DNA of 64,000 bases from Malaya genurostris (lineage: Eukaryota; Arthropoda; Insecta; Diptera; Culicidae), in the NCBI RefSeq assembly GCF_030247185.1, contig NC_080571.1, forward strand, positions 341,129,379 through 341,193,378, written 5' to 3'. A program made the translations under genes and the position numbers. Shown here piece after piece: positions 35,096 to 47,848 of this stretch. The notes under the pieces were generated by a model that ran no database searches, was not told the DNA's origin, and worked only from the letters and a program-made list of their open reading frames with translations. Position 1 is the first letter of the stretch; every line of letters starts with the position of its first letter.

Positions 35096-35333
35096 CATAC
35101 TGGAAAAGGTCGAAGCCGAGGGACATATCAACATTAACTGTGTCGATCCGCTCGGTCGGTCCGCCCTGCTGATGGCCATCGACAACGAGAATCTGGAGAT
35201 GGTGGAACTGCTCATCAATCATCGGGTGGACACGAAGGACGCCCTGCTGCACGCTATCTCGGAGGAGTTTGTCGAAGCGGTTGAGGTACTGCTGGACCAC
35301 GAAGACAGCTGTCACAAAAATGGGGATCCGCAT
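35096..35333 (+). CDS. Trpgamma: trpgamma exon 3, ankyrin region
   Basis: ILEKVEAEGHININCVDPLG, then SALLMAIDNENLEMVELLI and DALLHAISEEFVEAVEVLLD, two helical ankyrin-type units that form the cytoplasmic assembly domain of TRPC channels. It ends DSCHKNGDPH at a GTAAGT donor in phase 0. Confidence 0.96.
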
Positions 35334-35404
35334 GTAAGTGAGGGGACAGGGAAGGGCCTTGGATCATCAGCATGGATGCTTTATTTGTTTTTTATCTTCC
35401 ACAG

Positions 35405-35547
35405 AGCTGGGAAGCGCTCCATCCGGACACGGCGACTTTCACGCCGGATATTACACCACTGATTCTAGCCGCACACCGAGATAACTACGAAATCATCAAA
35501 ATTCTGCTGGATCGAGGTGCCACGTTGCCGATGCCACACGATGTTCG
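35405..35547 (+). CDS. Trpgamma: trpgamma exon 4, ankyrin region
   Basis: SWEALHPDTATFTPDITPLI then LAAHRDNYEIIKILLDRGAT, a canonical ankyrin unit, and LPMPHDV with a split Arg codon completed by exon 5. Intron before it is only 71 bp. Confidence 0.96.
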
Positions 35548-35986
35548 GTAAGTTGAGAAATGGATTCCAAATATATGGATATCAATATCAGCATCAGTTG
35601 GTCAGACGAGCCATTCCTAGAAGGACTGCAACTGTTTTCCACTGTTTTGTTCGAAAGTTGTCCCTCAAAACAAAGTCCTGTCTTCATCCTTCCACCTCCG
35701 GGAATATCGAAGCAAGAGAAATCTTCAAAAGTGGCACATCAGTGTTACATCTCCAAACGGAAAACTTTTTTAATTCGGTTTCGTTGATGTATTTTTTCTT
35801 AGAAAAAAATAACAGTCTCTTTCGCTGGCACAGTTTCGGTATCGTCTCTCCTTCCCCACTCAAGGACCGACGAAAGCAACAACCTGTCACGCCAGTTGTT
35901 TTTTTTTTCTGATTATTGATTGATATTTCGTTTTCTGGTGATTTCTCTACGGCTGATTTTGTCCGTTGTCTTTCGATTCCCGTTAG

Positions 35987-36176
35987 ATGCGGCTGTGATG
36001 ACTGCGTCACGTCACGCCAGGAAGATTCCCTGCGGCATTCTCGGTCTCGCATTAATGCGTACCGGGCCCTGGCAAGCCCGTCGCTGGTGGCCCTGTCATC
36101 CAAGGATCCCATCCTGACGGCGTTCGAGCTGAGCTGGGAACTGCGCCGGTTGAGCTTCCTCGAACATGAGTTTAAG
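35987..36176 (+). CDS. Trpgamma: trpgamma exon 5, Cys-rich linker to TRP_2 domain
   Basis: CGCDDCVTSRQEDSLRHSRS then INAYRALASPSLVALSSKDP and ILTAFELSWELRRLSFLEHE. The CxCxxC motif after the ankyrin repeats matches the zinc-binding motif described in TRPC channels. Phase 0 end at AAG|GTGAGT. An acceptor cgttag at 35981-35986 precedes it. Confidence 0.95.
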
Positions 36177-36329
36177 GTGAGTTATTTAGGGAAAAAAAAT
36201 GAAAAACAAAAAATATGACAAAACTGATAGTAAAATTCACAAGGTACAATACAACAATCGACTTCCCATTAGTAGTAGCAGGAAATTAACAAATTTATAC
36301 CTTCTTTTATTGCATTTTATTATGACCAG

Positions 36330-36512
36330 AATGAGTATCAGGAGCTGAGGCGCCAGTGTCAGGATTTCGCAACCGCTCTACTGGATCACACCCGGTCCTC
36401 GCACGAACTGGAGGTGCTATTAAACCATGACCCGACCGGACCGGCATTCGAGCACGGCGACCGAATGCACCTAAACCGACTGAAGCTGGCGGTGAAACTG
36501 AGACAGAAGAAG
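36330..36512 (+). CDS. Trpgamma: trpgamma exon 6, TRP_2 domain
   Basis: NEYQELRRQCQDFATALLDH then TRSSHELEVLLNHDP and LNRLKLAVKLRQKK, the conserved TRP_2 linker helices. Exon of 61 whole codons; the donor GTAATA opens the 16.3-kb satellite-filled intron 6. Confidence 0.95.
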
Positions 36513-36717
36513 GTAATAATCTTTCTAATTGCACTTGAATGTGGTACAAGAGGGTTTTATGTGAGTTTCGCGCTTCTCGTTTTGTTTCGCCAATTCGGTA
36601 ACAGGATAGAAAAATTCTTGTATGGGGTTTGCTAGCATTTTTGAAGTAAACAATTCTTGAAAAATATGGCGCGGGTAGGAGCTAAAGACAGCAGCCAGAA
36701 AACAGAAGATTTAAGAC
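36513..36717. other. Start of intron 6, unique sequence
   Basis: About 200 bases of unique sequence between the exon 6 donor and the first 9-bp units; no coding. Confidence 0.7.
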
Positions 36718-37329
36718 ACTTAAAATACTTGAAATACTTGAAATCCTTGAAATACTTGAAATACTTGAAATACTTGAAATACTTGAAATACTTGAAATAC
36801 TTGAAATACTTGAAATACTTGAAATACTTGAAATACTTGAAATACTTGAAATACTTGAAATATTTGAATTACTTGAAATACTTGAAATACTTGAAATACT
36901 TGAAATACTTGAAATACTTGAAATACTTGAAATACTTGAAATACTTGAAATACTTGAAATACTTGAAATACTTGAAATACTTGAAATACTTGAAATACTT
37001 GAAATACTTGAAATACTTGAAATACTTGAAATACTTGAAATACTTGAAATACTTGAAATATTTGAATTACTTGAAATACTTGAAATACTTGAAATACTTG
37101 AAATACTTGAAATACTTGAAATACTTGAAATACTTGAAATACTTGAAATACTTGAAATACTTGAAATACTTGAAATACTTGAAATACTTGAAATACTTGA
37201 AATACTTGAAATACTTGAAATACTTGAAATACTTGAAATACTTGAAATACTTGAAATACTTGAAATACTTGAAATACTTGAAATACTTGAAATACTTGAA
37301 ATACTTGAAATACTTGAAATACTTGAAAT

Positions 37330-37800
37330 ACTTGAAATACTTGGAATACTTGAAATACTTGAAATACTTGAAATACTTGAAATACTTGAAATACTTGAAA
37401 TACATGAAATACTTGAAATACTTGAAATACTTGAAATACTTGAAATACTTGAAATACTTGAAATACTTGAAATACTTGAAATACTTGAAATACTTGAAAT
37501 ACTTGAAATACTTGAAATATTTGAAATATTTGAATTACTTGAAATACTTGAAATACTTGAAATACTTGAAATACTTGAAATACTTGAAATATTTGAAATA
37601 TTTGAATTACTTGAAATACTTGAAATACTTGAAATACTTGAAATACTTGAAATACTTGAAATACTTGAAATACTTGAAATACTTGAAATATTTGAATTAC
37701 TTGAAATACTTGAAATACTTGAAATACTTGAAATACTTGAAATACTTGAAATACTTGAAATACTTGAAATACTTGAAATACTTGAAATACTTGAAATACT
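37330..37800. repeat. Copy 1 of a segment duplicated 2043 bp downstream inside the 9-bp array
   Basis: Rare landmarks line up exactly 2043 bp (227 units) apart: TTGGAA at 37341 and 39384, TACATG at 37401 and 39444, and variant TATTTG units at 37518, 37590 and 37689 versus 39561, 39633 and 39732. Upstream, the nearest variant at 37059 pairs with 39111 (2052 bp), one unit longer. Confidence 0.85.
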
Positions 37801-39372
37801 TGAAATACTTGAAATACTTGAAATATTTGAAATATTTGAATTACTTGAAATACTTGAAATACTTGAAATACTTGAAATACTTGAAATACTTGAAATATTT
37901 GAAATACTTGAAATATTTGAATTACTTGAAATACTTGAAATACTTGAAATACTTGAAATACTTGAAATATTTGAATTACTTGAAATACTTGAAATACTTG
38001 AAATACTTGAAATACTTGAAATACTTGAAATACTTGAAATACTTGAAATACTTGAAATACTTGAAATACTTGAAATACTTGAAATACTTGAAATACTTGA
38101 AATACTTGAAATACTTGAAATACTTGAAATACTTGAAATACTTGAAATACTTGAAATACTTGAAATACTTGAAATACTTGAAATACTTGAAATACTTGAA
38201 ATACTTGAAATACTTGAAATACTTGAAATACTTGAAATACTTGAAATACTTGAAATACTTGAAATACTTGAAATACTTGAAATACTTGAAATACTTGAAA
38301 TACTTGAAATACTTGAAATACTTGAAATACTTGAAATACTTGAAATACTTGAAATACTTGAAATACTTGAAATACTTGAAATACTTGAAATACTTGAAAT
38401 ACTTGAAATACTTGAAATACTTGAAATACTTGAAATACTTGAAATACTTGAAATACTTGAAATATTTGAATTACTTGAAATACTTGAAATACTTGAAATA
38501 CTTGAAATACTTGAAATACTTGAAATACTTGAAATACTTGAAATACTTGAAATACTTGAAATACTTGAAATACTTGAAATACTTGAAATACTTGAAATAC
38601 TTGAAATACTTGAAATACTTGAAATACTTGAAATACTTGAAATACTTGAAATACTTGAAATATTTGAATTACTTGAAATACTTGAAATACTTGAAATACT
38701 TGAAATACTTGAAATACTTGAAATACTTGAAATACTTGAAATATTTGAATTACTTGAAATACTTGAAATACTTGAAATACTTGAAATACTTGAAATACTT
38801 GAAATATTTGAATTACTTGAAATACTTGAAATACTTGAAATACTTGAAATACTTGAAATACTTGAAATACTTGAAATACTTGAAATACTTGAAATACTTG
38901 AAATACTTGAAATACTTGAAATACTTGAAATACTTGAAATACTTGAAATACTTGAAATACTTGAAATACTTGAAATACTTGAAATACTTGAAATACTTGA
39001 AATACTTGAAATACTTGAAATACTTGAAATACTTGAAATACTTGAAATACTTGAAATACTTGAAATACTTGAAATACTTGAAATACTTGAAATACTTGAA
39101 ATACTTGAAATATTTGAATTACTTGAAATACTTGAAATACTTGAAATACTTGAAATACTTGAAATACTTGAAATACTTGAAATACTTGAAATACTTGAAA
39201 TACTTGAAATACTTGAAATACTTGAAATACTTGAAATACTTGAAATACTTGAAATACTTGAAATACTTGAAATACTTGAAATACTTGAAATACTTGAAAT
39301 ACTTGAAATACTTGAAATACTTGAAATACTTGAAATACTTGAAATACTTGAAATACTTGAAATACTTGAAAT

Positions 39373-39843
39373 ACTTGAAATACTTGGAATACTTGAAATA
39401 CTTGAAATACTTGAAATACTTGAAATACTTGAAATACTTGAAATACATGAAATACTTGAAATACTTGAAATACTTGAAATACTTGAAATACTTGAAATAC
39501 TTGAAATACTTGAAATACTTGAAATACTTGAAATACTTGAAATACTTGAAATACTTGAAATATTTGAAATATTTGAATTACTTGAAATACTTGAAATACT
39601 TGAAATACTTGAAATACTTGAAATACTTGAAATATTTGAAATATTTGAATTACTTGAAATACTTGAAATACTTGAAATACTTGAAATACTTGAAATACTT
39701 GAAATACTTGAAATACTTGAAATACTTGAAATATTTGAATTACTTGAAATACTTGAAATACTTGAAATACTTGAAATACTTGAAATACTTGAAATACTTG
39801 AAATACTTGAAATACTTGAAATACTTGAAATACTTGAAATACT
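39373..39843. repeat. Copy 2 of the 2043-bp-spaced duplication
   Basis: Partner of the segment at 37330-37800; the order and spacing of the rare variants match with no unit gained or lost between 39384 and 39732. Confidence 0.85.
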
Positions 39844-42800
39844 TGAAATACTTGAAATACTTGAAATACTTGAAATACTTGAAATACTTGAAATACTTGA
39901 AATACTTGAAATACTTGAAATACTTGAAATACTTGAAATACTTGAAATACTTGAAATACTTGAAATACTTGAAATACTTGAAATACTTGAAATACTTGAA
40001 ATACTTGAAATACTTGAAATACTTGAAATACTTGAAATACTTGAAATACTTGAAATACTTGAAATACTTGAAATACTTGAAATACTTGAAATACTTGAAA
40101 TACTTGAAATACTTGAAATACTTGAAATACTTGAAATACTTGAAATACTTGAAATACTTGAAATACTTGAAATACTTGAAATACTTGAAATACTTGAAAT
40201 ACTTGAAATACTTGAAATACTTGAAATACTTGAAATACTTGAAATACTTGAAATACTTGAAATACTTGAAATACTTGAAATACTTGAAATACTTGAAATA
40301 CTTGAAATACTTGAAATACTTGAAATACTTGAAATACTTGAAATACTTGAAATACTTGAAATACTTGAAATACTTGAAATACTTGAAATACTTGAAATAC
40401 TTGAAATACTTGAAATACTTGAAATACTTGAAATACTTGAAATACTTGAAATACTTGAAATACTTGAAATACTTGAAATACTTGAAATACTTGAAATACT
40501 TGAAATATTTGAATTACTTGAAATACTTGAAATACTTGAAATACTTGAAATACTTGAAATACTTGAAATACTTGAAATACTTGAAATACTTGAAATACTT
40601 GAAATACTTGAAATACTTGAAATACTTGAAATACTTGAAATACTTGAAATACTTGAAATACTTGAAATACTTGAAATACTTGAAATACTTGAAATACTTG
40701 AAATACTTGAAATACTTGAAATACTTGAAATACTTGAAATACTTGAAATACTTGAAATACTTGAAATACTTGAAATACTTGAAATACTTGAAATACTTGA
40801 AATACTTGAAATACTTGAAATACTTGAAATACTTGAAATACTTGAAATACTTGAAATACTTGAAATACTTGAAATACTTGAAATACTTGAAATACTTGAA
40901 ATACTTGAAATACTTGAAATACTTGAAATACTTGAAATACTTGAAATACTTGAAATACTTGAAATATTTGAATTACTTGAAATACTTGAAATACTTGAAA
41001 TACTTGAAATACTTGAAATACTTGAAATACTTGAAATACTTGAAATACTTGAAATACTTGAAATACTTGAAATACTTGAAATACTTGAAATACTTGAAAT
41101 ACTTGAAATACTTGAAATACTTGAAATACTTGAAATACTTGAAATACTTGAAATACTTGAAATACTTGAAATACTTGAAATACTTGAAATACTTGAAATA
41201 CTTGAAATACTTGAAATACTTGAAATACTTGAAATACTTGAAATACTTGAAATACTTGAAATACTTGAAATACTTGAAATACTTGAAATACTTGAAATAC
41301 TTGAAATACTTGAAATACTTGAAATACTTGAAATACTTGAAATACTTGAAATACTTGAAATACTTGAAATACTTGAAATACTTGAAATACTTGAAATACT
41401 TGAAATACTTGAAATACTTGAAATACTTGAAATACTTGAAATACTTGAAATACTTGAAATACTTGAAATACTTGAAATACTTGAAATACTTGAAATACTT
41501 GAAATACTTGAAATACTTGAAATACTTGAAATACTTGAAATACTTGAAATACTTGAAATACTTGAAATACTTGAAATACTTGAAATACTTGAAATACTTG
41601 AAATACTTGAAATACTTGAAATACTTGAAATACTTGAAATACTTGAAATACTTGAAATACTTGAAATACTTGAAATACTTGAAATATTTGAATTACTTGA
41701 AATACTTGAAATACTTGAAATACTTGAAATACTTGAAATACTTGAAATACTTGAAATACTTGAAATACTTGAAATACTTGAAATACTTGAAATACTTGAA
41801 ATACTTGAAATACTTGAAATACTTGAAATACTTGAAATACTTGAAATACTTGAAATACTTGAAATACTTGAAATACTTGAAATACTTGAAATACTTGAAA
41901 TACTTGAAATACTTGAAATACTTGAAATACTTGAAATACTTGAAATACTTGAAATACTTGAAATACTTGAAATACTTGAAATACTTGAAATACTTGAAAT
42001 ACTTGAAATACTTGAAATACTTGAAATACTTGAAATACTTGAAATACTTGAAATACTTGAAATACTTGAAATACTTGAAATACTTGAAATACTTGAAATA
42101 CTTGAAATACTTGAAATACTTGAAATACTTGAAATACTTGAAATACTTGAAATACTTGAAATACTTGAAATACTTGAAATACTTGAAATACTTGAAATAC
42201 TTGAAATACTTGAAATACTTGAAATACTTGAAATACTTGAAATACTTGAAATACTTGAAATACTTGAAATACTTGAAATACTTGAAATACTTGAAATACT
42301 TGAAATACTTGAAATACTTGAAATACTTGAAATACTTGAAATACTTGAAATACTTGAAATACTTGAAATACTTGAAATACTTGAAATACTTGAAATACTT
42401 GAAATACTTGAAATACTTGAAATACTTGAAATACTTGAAATACTTGAAATACTTGAAATACTTGAAATACTTGAAATACTTGAAATACTTGAAATACTTG
42501 AAATACTTGAAATACTTGAAATACTTGAAATACTTGAAATACTTGAAATACTTGAAATACTTGAAATACTTGAAATACTTGAAATACTTGAAATACTTGA
42601 AATACTTGAAATACTTGAAATACTTGAAATACTTGAAATACTTGAAATACTTGAAATACTTGAAATACTTGAAATACTTGAAATACTTGAAATACTTGAA
42701 ATACTTGAAATACTTGAAATACTTGAAATACTTGAAATACTTGAAATACTTGAAATACTTGAAATACTTGAAATACTTGAAATACTTGAAATACTTGAAA

Positions 42801-43138
42801 TACTTGAAATACTTGAAATACTTGAAATACTTGAAATACTTGAAATACTTGAAATACTTGAAATACTTGAAATACTTGAAATACTTGAAATACTTGAAAT
42901 ACTTGAAATACTTGAAATACTTGAAATACTTGAAATACTTGAAATACTTGGAATACTTGGAATACTTGGAATACTTGGAATACTTGGAATACTTGCAATA
43001 CTTGAAATACTTGAAATACTTGAAATACTTGAAATACTTGATATACTTGAAATACTTGAAATACTTGAAATACTTTAAATACTTTAAATACTTGAAATAT
43101 TTGATATACTTCAAATATTTGAGATATCAAATGCTATA

Positions 43139-43984
43139 AACATTAAAAATATCGGAATGATAATAATACTGAAAACACAAAAAATATTTCATGTATCCAA
43201 AATATTGAGAAGACATCATATATACTAAAATTACATAACAAATCAACTGCTAAAAATAACAATAATAAAAATATAAAAAAATAATTGCAGTACTAAAAGT
43301 AATTAGAAAATAAATATATACTGAAAATAGTAAACATACTGAAAACACAAAAATTACTAAGATTACTAAAAATACTAAAAAGAGAAAAATATTTAAAATA
43401 TTAAAAAACTAAAAATTATCAATACGCTACAACTATTAAAAGTACTGTAAATACCAAAAATACTCAAATTACTGAGTATACTAAAAACACAGAAAAATAC
43501 TCAAAAATATTTGAACATACTGAAAATACATATGCCAAAAATACTAAAAGTGCTTAAAATAATTATATACAAAAAATATAAAATTCACTTTGAATACAGA
43601 AAATGTACTTAAAACTACTAAAATTACTAGAAACATTTAAAATAACAAGAAGCTGAAAGTACACCAAAAATATCAAAAAACTATGTACAAAAATAAATGT
43701 CAAAAATACTGAAAAACTGGAAACACAAAAAATGCATTGAGCACTAAAAATACAAAAATGCTAAAAAAATTGAACGAAATACTGCAAAACAATTTCAATA
43801 GTGTAAACAATAAAACTACTAGAACTACTAAAAAGACTACAACTACTTTAAATACTTTAAATGCTAAAAATACTACAATCACTAAAAATACTATTAATAT
43901 AAAGTATTTTTAGTATATTAGTGTATTCGTATTATACTAAAATATACTAAAAATAATGATAAACTGAAAATACTATAAGAACTA
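43139..43984. repeat. Decayed transition zone of 9-10-bp 'tactaaaaa / tactgaaaa' units
   Basis: Imperfect copies such as tactaaaaa, tactgaaaa and actaaaaat recur irregularly with A-rich filler. These unit forms are one or two changes from both flanking arrays. No coding. Confidence 0.7.
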
Positions 43985-46900
43985 AAAATACTGAAAAGAC
44001 TAAAAAGACTAAAAAGATTAAAAAGACTAAAAAGACTAAAAAGACTTAAAAGACTAAGAAGACTAAAAAGACTAAAAAGACTAAAAAGACTAAAAAGACT
44101 AAAAAGACTAAAAAGACTAAAAAGACTAAAAAGACTAAAAAGACTAAAAAGACTAAAAAGACTAAAAAGACTAAAAAGACTAAAAAGACTAAAAAGACTA
44201 AAAAGACTAAAAAGACTAAAAAGACTAAAAAGACTAAAAAGACTAAAAAGACTAAAAAGACTAAAAAGACTAAAAAGACTAAAAAGACTAAAAAGACTAA
44301 AAAGACTAAAAAGACTAAAAAGACTAAAAAGACTAAAAAGACTAAAAAGACTAAAAAGACTAAAAAGACTAAAAAGATTAAAAAGACTAATAAGGACTAA
44401 AAAGACTAAAAAGATTAAAAAGACTAATAAGGACTAAAAAGACTAAAAAGACTAAAAAGACTAAAAAGACTAAAAAGACTAAAAAGACTAAAAAGACTAA
44501 AAAGACTAAAAAGACTAAAAAGACTAAAAAGACTAAAAAGACTAAAAAGACTAAAAAGACTAAAAAGACTAAAAAGACTAAAAAGACTAAAAAGACTAAA
44601 AAGACTAAAAAGACTAAAAAGATTAAAAAGACTAATAAGGACTAAAAAGACTAAAAAGACTAAAAAGACTAAAAAGACTAAAAAGACTAAAAAGACTAAA
44701 AAGACTAAAAAGACTAAAAAGACTAAAAAGACTAAAAAGACTAAAAAGACTAAAAAGACTAAAAAGACTAAAAAGACTAAAAAGACTAAAAAGACTAAAA
44801 AGACTAAAATGACTAAAAAGACTAAAAAGACTAAAAAGACTAAAAAGACTAAAAAGACTAAAAAGACTAAAAAGACTAAAAAGACTAAAAAGACTAAAAA
44901 GACTAAAAAGACTAAAAAGACTAAAAAGACTAAAAAGACTAAAATGACTAAAAAGACTAAAAAGACTAAAAAGACTAAAATGACTAAAAAGACTAAAAAG
45001 ACTAAAAAGACTAAAAAGACTAAAAAGACTAAAAAGACTAAAAAGACTAAAAAGACTAAAAAGACTAAAAAGACTAAAAAGACTAAAAAGACTAAAAAGA
45101 CTAAAAAGACTAAAAAGACTAAAAAGACTAAAAAGACTAAAAAGACTAAAAAGACTAAAAAGACTAAAAAGACTAAAAAGACTAAAAAGACTAAAAAGAC
45201 TAAAAAGACTAAAAAGACTAAAAAGACTAAAAAGACTAAAAAGACTAAAATGACTAAAAAGACTAAAAAGACTAAAAAGACTAAAAAGACTAAAAAGACT
45301 AAAAAGACTAAAAAGACTAAAAAGACTAAAAAGACTAAAGAGACTAAAAAGACTAAAAAGACTAAAAAGACTAAAAAGACTAAAAAGACTAAAAAGACTA
45401 AAAAGACTAAAAAGACTAAAAAGACTAAAAAGACTAAAAAGACTAAAAAGACTAAAAAGATTAAAAAGACTAAAAAGACTAAAAAGACTAAAAAGACTAA
45501 AAAGACTAAAAAGACTAAAAAGACTAAAAAGACTAAAAAGACTAAAAAGACTAAAAAGACTAAAAAGACTAAAAAGACTAAAAAGACTAAAAAGACTAAA
45601 AAGACTAAAAAGACTAAAAAGACTAAAAAGACTAAAAAGACTAAAAAGATTAAAAAGACTAATAAGGACTAAAAAGACTAAAAAGACTAAAAAGACTAAA
45701 AAGACTAAAAAGACTAAAAAGACTAAAAAGACTAAAAAGACTAAAAAGACTAAAAAGACTAAAAAGACTAAAAAGACTAAAAAGACTAAAAAGACTAAAA
45801 AGACTAAAAAGACTAAAAAGACTAAAAAGACTAAAAAGACTAAAAAGACTAAAAAGACTAAAAAGACTAAAAAGACTAAAAAGACTAAAAAGACTAAAAA
45901 GACTAAAAAGACTAAAAAGACTAAAAAGACTAAAAAGACTAAAAAGACTAAAAAGATTAAAAAGACTAATAAGGACTAAAAAGACTAAAAAGATTAAAAA
46001 GACTAATAAGGGCTAAAACGACTAAAAAGACTAAAAAGACTAAAAAGACTAAAAAGACTAAAAAGACTAAAAAGACTAAAAAGATTAAAAAGACTAATAA
46101 GGACTAAAAAGACTAAAAAGATTAAAAAGACTAATAAGGACTAAAAAGACTAAAAAGACTAAAAAGACTAAAAAGACTAAAAAGACTAAAAAGACTAAAA
46201 AGACTAAAAAGACTAAAAAGACTAAAAAGACTAAAAAGACTAAAAAGACTAAAAAGACCAAAAAGACTAAAAAGACTAAAAAGACTAAAAAGACTAAAAA
46301 GATTAAAAAGACTAATAAGGACTAAAAAGACTAAAAAGACCAAAAAGACTAAAAAGACTAAAAAGACTAAAAAGACTAAAAAGACTAAAAACACTAAAAA
46401 GACTAAAAAGACTAAAAAGACTAAAAAGACTAAAAAGACTAAAAAGACTAAAAAGACTAAAAAGACTAAAAAGACTAAAAAGACTAAAATGACTAAAAAG
46501 ACTAAAAAGACTAAAAAGACTAAAAAGACTAAAAAGACTAAAAAGACTAAAAAGACTAAAAAGACTAAAATGACTAAAAAGACTAAAAAGACTAAAAAGA
46601 CTAAAAAGACTAAAAAGACTAAAAAGACTAAAAAGACTAAAAAGACTAAAATGACTAAAAAGACTAAAAAGACTAAAAAGACTAAAAAGACTAAAAAGAC
46701 TAAAAAGACTAAAAAGACTAAAAAGACTAAAAAGACTAAAAAGACTAAAAAGACTAAAAAGACTAAAAAGACTAAAAAGACTAAAAAGACTAAAAAGACT
46801 AAAAAGACTAAAAAGACTAAAAAGACTAAAAAGACTAAAAAGACTAAAAAGACTAAAAAGACTAAAAAGACTAAAAAGACTAAAAAGACTAAAAAGACTA

Positions 46901-47740
46901 AAATGACTAAAAAGACTAAAAAGACTAAAAGGACTAAAAAGACTAAAAAGACTAAAAAGACTAAAAAGACTAAAAAGACTAAAAAGACTAAAAAGACTAA
47001 AAAGACTAAAAAGACTAAAAAGACTAAAAAGACTAAAAAGACTAAAAAGACTAAAAAGACTAAAATGACTAAAAAGACTAAAAAGACTAAAAAGACTAAA
47101 ATGACTAAAAAGACTAAAAAGACTAAAAAGACTAAAAAGACTAAAAAGACTAAAAAGACTAAAAAGACTAAAAAGACTAAAAAGACTAAAAAGACTAAAA
47201 AGACTAACAAGACTAAAAAGACTAACAAGACTAAAAAGACTAAAAAGATTAAAAAGACTAATAAGGACTAAAAAGACTAAAAAGATTAAAAAGACTAATA
47301 AGGACTAAAAAGACTAAAAAGACTAAAAAGACTAAAAAGACTAAAAAGACTAAAAAGACTAAAAAGACTAAAAAGACTAAAAAGACTAAAAAGACTAAAA
47401 AGACTAAAAAGACTAAAAAGACTAAAAAGACTAAAATGACTAAAAAGACTAAAAAGACTAAAAAGACTAAAATGACTAAAAAGACTAAAAAGACTAAAAA
47501 GACTAAAAAGACTAAAAAGACTAAAAAGACTAAAAAGACTAAAAAGACTAAAAAGACTAAAAAGACTAAAAAGACTAAAAAGACTAAAAAGACTAAAAAG
47601 ATTAAAAAGACTAATAAGGACTAAAAAGACTAAAAAGATTAAAAAGACTAATAAGGACTAAAAAGACTAAAAAGACTAAAAAGACTAAAAAGACTAAAAA
47701 GACTAAAAAGACTAAAAAGACTAAAAAGACTAAAAAGACT
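43985..47740. repeat. 9-bp minisatellite (GACTAAAAA)n, about 3.75 kb
   Basis: Around 415 units. The array contains recurrent blocks in which a GATTAAAAA unit is followed by GACTAATAAG, a 10-bp unit that shifts the frame (for example near 44372, 44412, 44622, 45648, 45955, 46083, 46301, 47248, 47599). ATGACT variants create chance start codons, so short Lys-Lys-Thr and Phe-Leu-Val frames appear. These are not genes. Confidence 0.97.
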
Positions 47741-47848
47741 CAAAGCAAGAGATCTCATCCAAGTCAGTCAATAAAACAAAACAGCTTACGTTCGGGACAG
47801 AAAAAACCAAGTACAGTATTGTGTAGTGAACAATAGAGCGACCTCGAA

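Larger units (their letters stand above)
36718..43138. repeat. Giant 9-bp minisatellite (TACTTGAAA)n, about 6.4 kb, roughly 710 units
   Basis: Units are 9 bp throughout with no internal phase break. The main variants are TATTTGAAT/TACTTGAAA pairs (C to T and A to T), plus rare TTGGAA, ACATGA and one TTGATA. Because 9 is a multiple of 3, several frames stay open from end to end (Leu-Lys-Tyr on +, Phe-Gln-Val and Phe-Lys-Tyr on -). These frames are a by-product of the period. Variant units cluster before about 41690; 41694-42945 is essentially uniform, as if expanded recently. The right edge degrades over 42946-43138. Location is wholly within trpgamma intron 6. Confidence 0.98.

Noticed and set aside
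36663..43139. A 2160-codon Leu-Lys-Tyr protein gene, and its 2136-codon antisense partner
   Set aside because: The frames exist only because a 9-bp unit is a multiple of three and has no stop in several frames. No codon bias, no splice or start logic, and the region is an intron of trpgamma.
44809..47624. Lys-Lys-Thr and Phe-Leu-Val open frames
   Set aside because: Produced by the GACTAAAAA array; starts arise from chance ATGACT variants and stops from the 10-bp units.
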